Assembly (NCBI RefSeq): GCF_020921035.1
Contig: NC_063156.1
Location: 23,794,283-23,858,282 of the forward strand
Direction of reading: 5' to 3'
Length of the DNA: 64,000 nt
DNA from: Rhodamnia argentea
Taxonomy: Eukaryota > Streptophyta > Magnoliopsida > Myrtales > Myrtaceae
Below are positions 12,907-24,459 of the stretch, piece after piece (position 1 is the stretch's first letter; each line of letters opens with the position of its first letter). The notes under the pieces are model-generated. The model had not been told where the DNA came from, ran no database searches, and saw nothing but the letters and a program-made list of their open reading frames with translations. Position numbers and translations under genes: made by a program.

Positions 12907-15027
12907 TCATGAGTATTGAAACCTTTCTTCCCTGATCAACTCAGGCAGACTCCCTTCAGATTGCGACATTGAATCCTCAGAGTAAGATTGCACTTTTACA
13001 CTGCTATGTAATTTGTCAAGAGTCCTCCATGTAACAGCATCAGGAGCTAGACCATTCTTCTTCATTTCACCGAGGATTTGATAAGCTTCTCTTTTCAAAC
13101 CTAATTTACAGGCTTTATCGATCAGAATGTTGTAGCAAAAAATATTCGGAGAAACCCCAGAGTCTACCAGTTCATAAAGAAAATGACAGGTCCCATCCAG
13201 ATCACCTGATAGACAAATTCCTTTGAGTAGGGCTGCATACACGTAGTTGTCATGCATTTTGGACGGCCAGATAACATCGTCCCATAACCTCTTAGCTTTG
13301 TCTACTTGATTACAATTACATAGACCATCAATTATAATGGAATAGGTCGTGCAATTTGCAGCAACACCATTATTTTTCATGCTAATAAATATATCTTCTG
13401 CTTCCTTTACTTTACTAAGTTTGAACAATCCACGAAGAACTGCATTGTATGTCACGACAGAAGGTTTAGTGTTTTCCGCAAGAATAGCCTGACGTAATAA
13501 GTCTAAAGCTTCCTGGGATTTTCCAACATCCAGCAAACCAGAAATAACTGTAGTGAATGTCACAGCATCTGGAGCACAGAACTTACCCGTAATCATATCA
13601 TGTACAATTTTTAGAGCATCTTCCACTCTCCCAGTCTTGCAGAAACCGTGAATGACTGTGTTGAGGCTTATAACGTCGGGCTGACAATTACTTTGAAGCA
13701 TTGAAACGAGCACGTTTAAGAGCTCAGTTGGGTTATTCATGAGACAAAGAGCTCTCAGATAAATGTTATAAACTCTTGTCTTTTGCACACCTTCCTCATT
13801 CAGCATAACCTGCAGGACTTCCCTTGCCTTGGGAAGGTCAGATTCCTGGCAAAGAGCTTCGACTAGAACCTTGTAAGTATACTCAGAGGGTAAGTAACCA
13901 AACTCAATCCCTTCCTTTAACAGCTGGTAAGCTCTCATGCAAGCACCCTGCTTGCTAAGCCCGTGAACGATAGAATTGTATGATGTTAAACTCGGTGACA
14001 ACCCTCGCTTCCTCATTATATAGATGATCCTTGAAGCTCCATGATGCCTTCCAGCTTTACAAAGAGAATATATCATCTGCCCATACGCATGCTCCTCCGC
14101 GACAGCTTTCAGGCCTTGAGGCATGCTCTCTGCAATCTGAAACACTTCATTGGAAAACCCTTCTCTGCACAAAGAATCAATAAGATCCGCAAAAGCAGCG
14201 TTGCTCACAAACAAGTCCTCTTCGCATTTCATTACCTCCCAGAGCCTGAGAATAAATTCCCTCGCTCTCTCCCCATCTCGCCGTCGAAGAAAACCACCGA
14301 CCAACGCACTATATGTCAGAGAATTGGGCCTTATACCTTCTTCAACCATTTCATCAAACAGCTTCTGTGCAGCCCTCACGTCGCCCACCTTACAATACCC
14401 ATTGATCAAAGTGGTGTAAGAAACGCAGCTCGGAGTATGCCCCCGGCTCTTCATATCCAGAAACACCCTATGCCCATAACCGGGTCTCGGTATACAGCAC
14501 CACTGATCAATCAAGCGGTTAAAATTAGTCAAGGAACACACGTACCCGGGCTTGACATCAGCCAAACACCTTATGACTCGCAACGTGCCATGTGGGTCGC
14601 GAGAATCGAGCAATCTAGCAACGATCGTGTTGCAGGTACGCTCGTCCGGGACGACATAACCAGACGAAACGCAGGAGACGAACCGACGGCGGGCCTCCTC
14701 GAACCGTTTCGCGTCGCAGAGAGCGTGAATCACGCTGCTGAGGTTGAGCGAGTCGGGTCGGTAGCCGCGGAGACGGAGGCGGTCGAGGAGGCGGAGGGCC
14801 TCGTCGACGTTCCGGTCGTGGGTGCAGAGATCGTGTATCTTCTTGGTCCAGAACGACCGGTTCGATACGCACACTCGGTCGAGCTCGTGCTCTAGGGACG
14901 TCGGCTCGTGGGGCGGTGGTGGTGGATGAGTGGATTGGAGGCGACGGTGTCGCGAGGGCGGTGTTAAGAAGAGCGAAGGACGAGTGAACCTGGAGAGAGA
15001 CAGTCGATTCCTGGGTGATGCGAACAT
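12907..15027 (-). CDS. P-class pentatricopeptide repeat protein, 706 aa
   Basis: Intronless PPR gene with its ATG at 15027-15025. The N-terminus (MFASPRNRLSLSRFTRPS) is rich in Arg and Ser and lacks acidic residues, as in mitochondrial presequences. From about residue 60 to 680 the protein is a run of 35-residue PPR units, recognised by repeats of the VSYTTLINGYCKVGDVRAA and VTFTTVISGLLDVGKSQEA kind, roughly 15-16 units. No E, DYW or SMR extension follows, so it is P-class; such proteins bind organelle RNA for processing, stability or translation. It resembles what I remember of Arabidopsis At3g18020. The frame is clean throughout. The RNA target cannot be read from here. Confidence 0.93.
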   Translation of the reverse strand: MFASPRNRLSLSRFTRPSLFLTPPSRHRRLQSTHPPPPPHEPTSLEHELDRVCVSNRSFWTKKIHDLCTHDRNVDEALRLLDRLRLRGYRPDSLNLSSVIHALCDAKRFEEARRRFVSCVSSGYVVPDERTCNTIVARLLDSRDPHGTLRVIRCLADVKPGYVCSLTNFNRLIDQWCCIPRPGYGHRVFLDMKSRGHTPSCVSYTTLINGYCKVGDVRAAQKLFDEMVEEGIRPNSLTYSALVGGFLRRRDGERAREFILRLWEVMKCEEDLFVSNAAFADLIDSLCREGFSNEVFQIAESMPQGLKAVAEEHAYGQMIYSLCKAGRHHGASRIIYIMRKRGLSPSLTSYNSIVHGLSKQGACMRAYQLLKEGIEFGYLPSEYTYKVLVEALCQESDLPKAREVLQVMLNEEGVQKTRVYNIYLRALCLMNNPTELLNVLVSMLQSNCQPDVISLNTVIHGFCKTGRVEDALKIVHDMITGKFCAPDAVTFTTVISGLLDVGKSQEALDLLRQAILAENTKPSVVTYNAVLRGLFKLSKVKEAEDIFISMKNNGVAANCTTYSIIIDGLCNCNQVDKAKRLWDDVIWPSKMHDNYVYAALLKGICLSGDLDGTCHFLYELVDSGVSPNIFCYNILIDKACKLGLKREAYQILGEMKKNGLAPDAVTWRTLDKLHSSVKVQSYSEDSMSQSEGSLPELIREERFQYS

Positions 15028-15333
15028 CGTAGTTTCAGTCTCATGATTTTGCTTGAAGCTGAGACTGAGAAGAACAGGGACATCCCACGACCACGGTCGT
15101 TTCTGAAAAATTCGCGTAATGCCGCAGGAAATTAGTACTTATTTCAAATGATAAACCATGTTGTGAAAAAAAAAAATAATAATTGATGAATCATGTTAAT
15201 GTAGTTATTTTATTTCCTTGACTTTTTTATCATTATTTTTCTTGATTGAAATGCCTTTATTGATATTTTGTTTTCTATTAACGAAAGGAGATTAAAAATG
15301 GACACGTCGAAACAAAGCCAACGTATAGATGGA
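15028..15333. other. 5' flank of the PPR gene
   Basis: Short leader and promoter region, AT-rich, with an A-run near 15170 and no other feature seen. It ends where a long-TIR element begins at 15334. Confidence 0.4.
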
Positions 15334-15882
15334 GGAAAAAGTGTCAAAAGAAGTCATAAATCTATTGCATTTGTATCGATTCAATTATACATCTTTTGCA
15401 TTTGTGCCAATTGAGTTTATCAAACCAATTTTAACTTAAAATCTCTCATATGGACACCGATTATCCTACATGGAAAGATTAGCGTTGGTATGGATATTTT
15501 TAATGATTTTTTTCTTTTATGTATGCTTTTTTTTTGCTGAGCGTCAACAAGGGTTGCTAATCAACCCTTGCCAGCCCTAGGCGAGGGCCGCAGCGCCCTC
15601 ACTTGGTGCTAGTGATGGTTGTCGATCCTCAAAAAAAAAAGAAATAAAAAATCATTAAAAATATGAAAGAATAGTAAAACTTATTTAAAAATGTTTACTC
15701 CAAGGCCGGCCGTGTCACATAAGACAAGCGACATCCACGTCGCCGATATCCAATCAAAATTAATTAGATGGACTCTATTGGTATAAACATAAAATGTTTA
15801 GGATTGAATTGACACTAATAAAAAATTTAGAACTGAAATGATATCAATGAAATAGGTCGATGACTTTTTCGACGCTTTTTCC
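15334..15882. mobile_element. Long-TIR, GC-core element (Mutator-like or foldback)
   Basis: The outer ends GGAAAAAGTGTC (15334) and the reverse complement of GGAAAAAGCGTC (ending 15882) begin inverted arms that stay recognisably complementary for about 200 bp. The core at 15580-15640 is GC-rich with the motif AGGCGAGGGCC. The 11-bp flanks GTATAGATGGA and TTGTATATGGG match at 7 positions, which would fit a worn Mutator-size duplication. There is no coding capacity. The same core and arm style recurs at 30115-30650. Confidence 0.55.
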
Positions 15883-16418
15883 TTGTATATGGGCCTATCC
15901 TTTGAATGCGATATCAAAAGCTCTCTTATTTTCCGCTCTAAATTTATTTCCGATGCAATGACTGGATTCACGAAGACGGAACGAAACACTTGGAGATTTG
16001 CTAAATATCAGTTGAGGTGACCCGACTGGTGAGGCTGAGGCCTATAACTGGATGGACAGATGCCGCGATCTAATGAAGTGGAAGGAAACGCCAGGTGGGT
16101 TCACAAAGGGAAGAGGCGAGATCTACATCCGATCGGGGAGCCCCATAAAGAATTTTATTCTCCACAAAGCCCAATGGGGTCCGTCTCAATCGATCATGTC
16201 GATTCTCCAAAGTTTCCACAAATCGAAAGCTGCGGAAGCTTGGACTGTTCCAGCGCTTTACAGCCATGTAGCAATCAAGTCCAAATTCTCTCTCGAAGCC
16301 CAGTTGATCCAGGCGTGTTCTACGGACGCTGCCGCTCTCGAAGAGCACGTCGCGAGCCCAATGTACGTTTTCGGTGTGGTTTTGCTTCTCTCCTAGACAA
16401 ATGAGCAAACATGAGGAG
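15883..16418. other. Interval before the hAT transposon
   Basis: An open frame at 16052-16396 (plus, 114 aa) contains no domain I recognise. Its GC content is higher than the surroundings, so a gene fragment is possible. The hAT element inserted just downstream, at the ATGAGGAG ending at 16418. Confidence 0.3.
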
Positions 16419-16745
16419 TAAACGTGGCCACGGGCCGTGAACCGCCGGTTTCGGTTCGTGATCATGATGGAACCGCTGGTTTCGGGCAGGTTCAAGGCCT
16501 TGTTCCGGTTTTGAATTTAAAATAATAAATTATGAAATAAAAAAATAATAAATTATCAATTATAAATTATAGTCAAATTGTACATTGTAATCAAATTTGG
16601 GAGGAGAAAAAAAAGGAGAGGGAATGGGCTTGAACTTAATGAATTATCATTAAGCACCTATACATCTTCTTGGGGATAGAAGAATCAAAGCCTATATAGT
16701 TCTTTTACCTTTGATAACCTTAATTTACTTCATCATCAATTGTCG

Positions 16746-18874
16746 TTATCCGTTGTGGTATCCGTAGCGGTGGAGATCATCATTGAAGAATTCATCGTCT
16801 TGATCCAACTCTTGTTGTCGAAATTTAGCTTTTGTCCAATCATCAATACAAGCTTGAGTCTCCACAGCATCCGGATTTTATCTTGAACGGCGGTCATCTA
16901 AAATTAATCATCCAGCGCTAAATGCTTGTTCAACCGCAACTATTGAAGAAGAGGTTGCTAACATCCGTCTTGCGATGAGAGCGAGGACTGGGAATTGAGT
17001 TGAATGAATCTTCCACCACTCTATAATTTTGAAATCTATGATGTTTTCGGAATCACGGAACTCAAAAGCAATGGTTAAATAATTTTCTAATTCATAAATA
17101 TTACATATTGCTCCATTTTGTCTTTTTTGTCTATTAATTAGCAGATTGTACCCTCTATTAAGTTTACTATTCTCCTCCATTTGTAAGGCACTAGGTTGAG
17201 AATATACACTATCACCTAAACTATATCTATTACAAAATTCATTATATAATCTTACTATGGCGTTTTTAACCTCTACTTGTATAGTTTTAGTATCTACCAT
17301 TTCATTCAAATATAAACAACCATAGTAATAATCATTCAGATAATTATATAAACCATCTAATTTAGTTCGTGTATCGAAAACAATAGCAACCAAATAAATA
17401 AGAGGAATGCATGCATAATAATTAGCCATTTTGCTTTCATTGCTATAATAGTCGGAGCTAATTGAAAATATTGCTCATATTCACAAAAAATACAAGCAAT
17501 GTTAACACACTCTATTAAAAATAAATACGTAGTAGGATAATAAACATCGGATAAAGTATAAGTTGCATCATTAAAAACTTTCAAAAAATCTAAAATTTTT
17601 TTCAAACAACCCAATCTTGAGGGAGTAAAGTAATTTCAGAAACATTATTTGAAATAAACGCACATAATAAATCTTTTTAAGCAAAAGATTGATGAAACAA
17701 CTCATAAGTAGAATTCCAATGAGTCGGAACATCTTTTGGAAATCTTTTTGGTTTTTGTCTATGTAATTTACAAAATCTGCCCCATTCTTTCATAACTTAG
17801 GGATGACTCCATAAAAATTTAATTGCTTTCTTTATTGGGGTGAGAAAATTCTCAAGAGTTTGTAAATCATATTGTACACATAAATTTAAAACATGGAAAA
17901 AATTGTCCGCCAAAAGAGGATTTACAACTATTTTCTAAATCGGAAATGGAAGCGGTATTTGATGCGACATTATCAAAACCAACTAAAAAAACTTTATTTA
18001 ATCAAATTATATTGTTTTAAAACTTGCCTAATTATTCTATAAATATTATTGGCGGTATACCTTTCATTAAACACTCGAAATGCAATTACTCTTTTTTGAA
18101 TGTTCTAATCGTCATCTATCCAATGACATGTGATACCCATATAAGAATGAATTTGCCAAGGATCACTCCAAATATCTCTACCTATATGCACACGTCCATT
18201 GAAATCAGCAAAAAAATTTTGCAAAGCTTTTTTTTTTTTTTTATACACCCTAAAAAGTTCTCTTTTAAGAGTAGTTTTCGGAACAAGTTTTGCTTGCGGA
18301 GTACATGCAATGTTGATCAAAAAATTCAAACCAAAATTTTCACCGGTTTAAGAGGTAAATGTTCAATGGCAACATATTGAGCTAATGTTTCTTTATAAAG
18401 TTCATCACTATAACGAAATAAAGGAGAAGTGTTAGGATTAGCATACTCGAAAATTTGTTGTTGCTCGGTGTCGATCCTCACTTGCGTTGCATGTTTTTGC
18501 GTCAGATGCCGATGGTATGTTCTATATCCGTCTCCTTTATTAAAATTGTATGATTTCGTATAATATTTACAATTTATCTTGTATTTGTCTCCGTTTATAT
18601 GTACCTTGTCAAAGTTTTGCCATAAGTTGGATGTACTCTTTCTTGGCCGCCGTTCCGGCTCCTTTGTTGTCGATGTTTCTTCGACGCCGGTAGGAGGATG
18701 AAGACTTTTTTGTTTTGGGACGTGCTCGACGTTGGGAACATAGTTGATACTATCATCATCGTTTACCCAACATGCAAACTCACGAAGATCATGATGTTGA
18801 GGATAATCAGATTCCCCCATCCCCATCGGCATCATGCTCTTTCCCTTATCACCAACTCCTCTTCCACTTGCCAT
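16746..18874 (-). pseudogene. hAT transposase remnant
   Basis: The likely start is MASGRGVGDKGKS at 18874. Residues about 85-140 resemble a BED zinc finger (LWQNFDKVHINGDKYKINC), but the second metal cysteine of the CxxC pair is a tyrosine (CKYY), while the HxxxxH pair (HRHLTQKH) is present. The reading frame is then lost in the middle third. It resumes at about 17429-16908 with the typical hAT dimerisation end (FPVLALIARRMLATSSSIVAVEQAFSAG, cut here into recognisable blocks such as ARRMLATSSS and EQAFSAG). In-frame stops follow that block before the final stop near 16746. No intact transposase can be made from it. Confidence 0.85.
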
Positions 18875-19080
18875 TTTTTTCAAAAAATTGAGCGGAAAGC
18901 CGATTTAGAAAAATTGACACAATTGAACTAGGATTGGGCGGATTGAGAGAGTTGAGAATTGAGAGAATTTGTGAGAATTTGTAAAAAAAATGAAAAGGAG
19001 AGGGTATGAAATTTAAAGGGAATTTACAAAAGAAAAAAAATAAAAAAAATTTGGGGGGTACAACGGTCATAAGAAGAGTG

Positions 19081-19150
19081 GGGGGGGGAGAGAGGGGAGG
19101 GGGCCCAGGGGGTGGTGGGCCCGGGTGGGGGAAAGAGCCACGGCTCTTTC
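19081..19150 (+). repeat. G-quadruplex-prone tract followed by a perfect hairpin
   Basis: Within the right part of the hAT element, 19081-19130 holds at least five runs of three to nine Gs separated by short loops, a strong G4 candidate on the plus strand. Directly after it, 19131-19150 forms a hairpin with 9-bp arms GAAAGAGCC and GGCTCTTTC around AC. The pattern is seen directly; folding is predicted. Confidence 0.6.
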
Positions 19151-19353
19151 ACCAATTGGGCCGGTGGCTTCTTTTTTTTTTTTTTTGGGGGGTTCAGAAC
19201 GGGCCCGAACCGTCGGTTTCGAGACGGTTCTTAAGTTTTTAAAATTGGAATCAGCCCGTGAAGGGTCGGGCCGGTTCTGATTTGGAATCGTCGGACCTGG
19301 TCAATGGGCCGATTTCAGGCCCAAATCTATCCGTAGCCATGTCTAATGAGGAG

Positions 19354-22300
19354 GGCTCGACAGCGAATGAAAACGAGCACGCAACCCCACACGCTGCGAA
19401 AAGAAAATATTCCTATTTCGCATATCCGCTCGGGACATTCATGTGGGCACATCCACTTTAAGAGAGAGAGAGAGAGTGTGTGTGTTGTGTGTGTCTATCA
19501 TCTTGTCCACGCAATGGCCGACCCAACATCTGATAGTGGGGGGACATGAAGGAAAACGTCACTCTCTCTCTCTCTCTAGAATCGGAGCAGCATCAATGGC
19601 GATAAAGACGACACTGACGTGGGGCGTGGTCGTGGTCGTGTGCTCTTTTCGACGAATTGTGCCGGTTTGCTTGGCGTGATGCACCCTACGTACTTTCGTT
19701 TTCCTCTTCCTTTTTTTTTTTTTTTGAGAAAATGTATTTTTTTTTTCGTCCTCGTATCGTAATTTTCAGATTCGACCAGAAAAAAAAAATCATATTTTTT
19801 AGAAGGGGCAGAAAGAAAAAAGTTGTTTTCGCTCCTCACAATTTCGACTTGCCCAAATTTTTTTTCTTTTGGTCGGAATTTACAAGTATTTTTTTTTTTG
19901 TAAACGATATACACAAGCAAAACTATGCACCATGGATTGAATCGGTTGATTCGAGAAACTATAGTTGTACTCCTCAAATCTAATAGAATAATTATATATT
20001 AAATCATATATTCATCTAATAATTTGAATTTTTATAAAAATTGGAGCGATCCCATCAAATCTCGGAAATGTTAATTTAGCCTTGTTCCGATGCTCTTGAA
20101 TCCGATGCTCTTGAAAGTAAAGTAGGGAAGATCCTTTGCTTCCTTATTTCAAGACAAGCACAATGCTCACAACGTGGCACGGAGATGGTAGGCATTTGCG
20201 AGGCAAGAACATGTGAATTGGGTTGACCTTTTGGTGGGTTAACTTTGACAATGGCCCCGAAAATGTGCCCAGCGATATGATTGCAACAGCAAACTGTGAG
20301 CGAGAGTCAAATCATTTGTCTCCAGAAAAAAAAAATTAAGGCGGTTTGACTTTTTGGTCAGATCAATCTCGCGGCAATGTCCGTTATGCGATGATTTGGA
20401 TGTTGCGGGGTTAAAAGACGAGTTAAGATTTATGCCGCATGCAACCCCCACGTGGTTTAGGCATTCGCCTTTGTCGCGGGCGGGGCTCGTGGGGGCGGTG
20501 ACGACCGCAGCTCCCGCCACCGAGCGAGGGTCAGGCGGACCTCACGACCATCCAAACGAGAGGGCCAACTGAAAAATCTCATCAAACGACTTAAACAATT
20601 TATAGGGCCCAGAAATATTACGTCACTTAGGTACTTAAAAAAAAAATTCAGTAAAAATTTGAATTTCACGATTAACCAATCCATTCCGTGAGAGGCGACC
20701 CGACTGTCAAGAGACGAACATAGTCTCAGGCCACTCTCGTCGTGAAGTGCGGACGATCCCACATTCAGGCTAACGGCCTAGATTTCGACCGGGGAGATCG
20801 GCAAGACAATCGATAAAAGCTCGAGATTTACCTAATTAAGTAGGTGGGCCAAGCATGAAAGATGCTGGGGGAATCTTCGAAAGGCTGAGGCACGAGTGCA
20901 GCAGGAGCGCAAAGAGAAGCTTCAGATTCTTCCGCCACAGCAATGAAGATGCATCTTGACCTTTTGCCATCTCTCTCCCAGTCGCCTCACGCGATCAATC
21001 AAATCGTTTTTGCCATCTCCCCTCCCATCCCTCCCTCGGTCAACTGTGATTCCAAAGCCAAACGCAGCCATGATTTCACTCGCGAACTCGCACGGCATCG
21101 ATGGCGACATTTCCATTTCCTTCTCTGCTTTTTTTTTTTCTGTCTGTGTTTTGTGTTTGTGCTTGCGTGTTGAAGAGTTGGCGGTCCCAAGTCCTAACGA
21201 TCCACGCAGATCACATCGACGTGCGTTGTGCGCTGCCCTTCATGTCACCGTCCGAATCGTTCCACAAGTTCGTTAAGATCTATCGACTTTTCGGGGAGAC
21301 ATAATGATCGAAATTCGGAATTTTTATCGCGAATTCGATTACCTCACATCTTCATACGTACACAGCTTTTTTGGTGAAAAATTGTCCGGCATTATTTCGA
21401 CCCTCTATATGACTAAATCCACCCGATTCTCACCGGAAAGACAAAATTGCCATCTATTATTCAATGGCAATTTAAATTGGTGGGTCACAAATTTGTTTTC
21501 TTTTTCCTTTTTTTGAGTTTTCTATATCTTTGTAGTATCTATTTACCATAATTACGAATTTCATACGATCATTTTTTATTTATTGTAGAATTTCCGTATG
21601 GAGAAATTGAGCTTATGATATAAGGAGGAACAAAAAAAGATAGAGAAGTTGTTATAAGATCAATGGCGAAGAAGAGACTTTTCAGTTCTATACTATATCA
21701 AAAATGTCTTTTTTTTTTCTTAATATTAGCAAGACAATTTTATATGGAGCATGTAAACCATTATATATTTGAAAATGTACTTTTCTTTAATACGCCCAAA
21801 AAAAAAAAAAAAACAAAGCATGTGAAATGCTTAACTATGGTAACTATCTTAAATAGAAAAGGAAAAATATAAGAAAAGAGGGGGCCATCACTTTAAATTG
21901 CAATTGAAAGACTAACGGCAGTTTTGTCTTTTCAGTGCAAATGGGGATGGAAATAGCGTCGCTAAAAGATTTTGCTGGCATAACAATCTCTAGGTGACTC
22001 CGTGAGCATCAATATGTTGGGGGTCGTAAATTCTTTAAAGGGTCGAGCTCCGTAATGATTTTTAATTATTATTATTATTTTGGCATAGAGTATCGTTGGT
22101 GTCACGGTGGATGGATTAAAAACTGTCACATAATTATTGTGACTCGTAGCTGATAAGCGATGGAGGGGTTGTTCTCCCATCCAGAGTCAAGTCATTGATG
22201 CCCCGGTCAGACTGCACCCTGCCAAAAGCGTATGCTTTTGCAATGCGGCGCGGAACTCTGATTCATCAATCTCCATCGGGGTCAGCACTTGGAGATAACT

Positions 22301-24240
22301 TTGATAGTTGATAAGCCCCATGTCACCGAAACGACCTGAAATTTGATTGTTCGCCGAGGCCATCATCCGATGATACACGTGAGCCATTGATAGCATCGCA
22401 CGTTACGTGCATGTCTTGTCTGTCTTGTCCTGAAACAAGACGGGAACAAGTGTTTGGGGGTGTGCATCAGCCCCTGTCCAGTCCAGAAACTGGACTAGAT
22501 GGAGTCGAACCGGCCTGTTCTCGGAGGTTTCCTCAGCATATCGGTCTGGCTTTCGGTTTCTGGAGCGGAACTAGCTCGGGGTACATTATTTTTTCCATTA
22601 TGCACTAAAGTAACTCTCGATATATTGAGGAACTTTTGAGAAAGAAAACAGAATATTTAAAAGAAAACATGAAGTCGCCTGTTGCCGGTTCCGAGGTGGA
22701 TAGGATTGTTTCCTAGTTCCACAGACTAGAAACTGACCTATCCGGTCAGATGTTCGATTCCAACGTAGGAACCGACCCCCCCAAAATCGATAACTCATAC
22801 CCAACATTCATAAGGCATGAAAGTTACCCTCTTCAATCTTCACAAAAAGAATAAGAGGAGATCAAGGTCCGATGAAGTTTGTTGAAATATCACGCAACAC
22901 TTTGAATTTGTGGTTTTTATGCTCTTCATATACATGTGTTCTTCCTCCACCCATCAATTTAAGTTTTTGGTTTAGGCTTTTATGAATCGGGTATTTTTTA
23001 ACAAAGTTAGTTATAATATTTGTAAGAATAATTTGACCAGCCTTATATTTGCAAGTGACGATAATTAAGAGAGAAATCCAATAGCATAGCGCAATAACTC
23101 TTGAATTGGGGAGATCCTAAGTGATTCCAATATCAATTGAGGGTCGGTCCGCCATTCGATCCATACAAAAAAGATTCGAGATTCGAGATTAGAGATTCGA
23201 GAGAAAGAGTCTGAGTGAAATCGAATCGAGTCGAGAAAGAAACACCATGCGGAACATTATGAAAGAGCAAGGACAACCTAAGGAAAGAGGAGGAGAAGCT
23301 TAGGATGGTGACTAATGTCTCAAAGATATTCGAATTACGTCCACATCAAATCAAGCCCCTCCCATCTTCCAATTGGAGGGACCCCCTCTCTCTATCTTGC
23401 ACTCTCAATAGACATTCCAAAAAGTATGCCTTTACCCTACCTTTCTAAAGTAGCACCTTAATGTAGACATTGGGTGACCCATATCTTCTCCAACCTCCCA
23501 CACACAACATGTCCTATAAGCTAGTGCCTTTTATTGAATGCAGGACTCCTCGTTCTCAATAGTCTAATGCACATTTTTTTCTCATCACATGAAAAGTGCT
23601 TCCCTTTCGAATGGAGAGAATCCACGATGCATTCCGTGTTACTACTCAATTTTTATGATTCAAATGACTATTAATATCTTTCAAGGCCTGACGCACGAGT
23701 GTCAAGCTCTATCGATCAACTCATGTCGACACGTAAGAATGATTACCGATTAGGTGAAAAGTTATCCATTACAGAGTTGTCGATTCTTTATTTACCAATC
23801 AAGTATTGAGTTACTAATTCACCAAACTGGTTGCCGATTTCAAAGCTAATCAACAACATATTGATAGGAGGTTATTCTAAGGAATTTCCTTGGATATTTT
23901 TTTTGATCTCTTGAGGTGGTTATTTTCTAGTCAAAATTGGTGAACGAATTTGAGCTCAAGTTTTATGAGTCTTAAGTATGTTGTAGGCTTCGAGAGTCAG
24001 AAAATGCATTTTCCAGTTCCTAAGTTTTTATTATGTTTTCTAATTTCTATGTCATCAATGTTGGATAGTTCTCATGTCTTTGATGTCTGTCTATTTCGGA
24101 TGCAATAGTCTATCTATATTAAGAGTTGAATTCTCAAATGTAAAGAGACGATTTTGACAAATGAAAATATGACATTTGCCTCTATATGAGCAAATATCTA
24201 CCATGGCATTTGTCTTCTTGGTAGTTGCATTCTTTCTCGG
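19354..24240. other. Gene-poor interval after the hAT transposon
   Basis: Short GA and GT microsatellites lie at 19462-19492 and a CT tract at 19562-19577. Several T/A-rich runs follow (19705-19900, 21695-21720, 21790-21810). A minus open frame at 22187-22396 is compositionally protein-like (MGLINYQSYLQVLTPMEI region) but I cannot assign it; it may be a gene fragment. A short degenerate GATTCGAGA repeat lies near 23168-23200. No complete gene recognised. Confidence 0.4.
22453..22805. mobile_element. Possible hAT-like MITE
   Basis: The left end TTGGGGGTGTGCATC and the reverse complement of the right end (TGTTGGGTATGAG) are loosely similar, and the interior carries GGTTCC/GGAACC-type subterminal motifs like the better defined MITEs here. 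No matching 8-bp duplication was found, so limits are approximate. Confidence 0.35.
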
Positions 24241-24420
24241 TGGTGAGCCAAGAAGCACCGCATCCTTGGCCGGTGACATTCTGTAGTCCTTGGTGATGAG
24301 CTTCTTCTATTCAAAGTCATGTCTCCTTAGCTGGTGATATTCTGTAGGCTTTGGTGGTGAATTTCATCAATCCCGATTGTGAACCTTGGTTGGTGGTGCG
24401 TCTTGTATGCCTTGATTTTG
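24241..24420. repeat. Imperfect tandem repeat, about 60-bp unit, three copies
   Basis: A unit starting TCCTTGGCCGGTGACATTCT at about 24263 recurs as TCCTTAGCTGGTGATATTCT at about 24324 and in shortened form, CCTTGGTTGGTGGTGCG, at about 24384. The period is near 60 bp with clear divergence between copies. A period that is a multiple of three hints that it might come from a repetitive coding sequence, but no long frame is open. Confidence 0.6.
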
Positions 24421-24459
24421 ATCATAATCCTATCCTACATTTGAATTACCCATTGACAC

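Larger units (their letters stand above)
16419..19345 (-). mobile_element. hAT-superfamily DNA transposon, 2.9 kb, decayed
   Basis: A complete element by its ends. The left end TAAACGTGGCCACGG (16419) and the reverse complement of the right end, TAGACATGGCTACGG (19345), match at 12 of 15 positions. It is flanked by a perfect 8-bp duplication ATGAGGAG (16411-16418 and 19346-19353), the hAT hallmark. Inside, on the minus strand, lie pieces of an Ac-like transposase: a BED-type zinc-finger region and a C-terminal hAT dimerisation region. Subterminal GGTTC/GAACCG motifs surround both ends. The perfect duplication suggests a fairly recent insertion, yet the transposase is interrupted, so it may have been moved by another copy's enzyme. 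Confidence 0.93.

Noticed and set aside
14041-14895. 284-codon plus-strand frame inside the first PPR gene
   Set aside because: Antisense shadow of a clean PPR coding frame; the translation has no family features.
16052-16404. Two overlapping plus-strand frames of 114 codons upstream of the hAT element
   Set aside because: Neither encodes a recognised domain, and they overlap in different frames. Left as unassigned.
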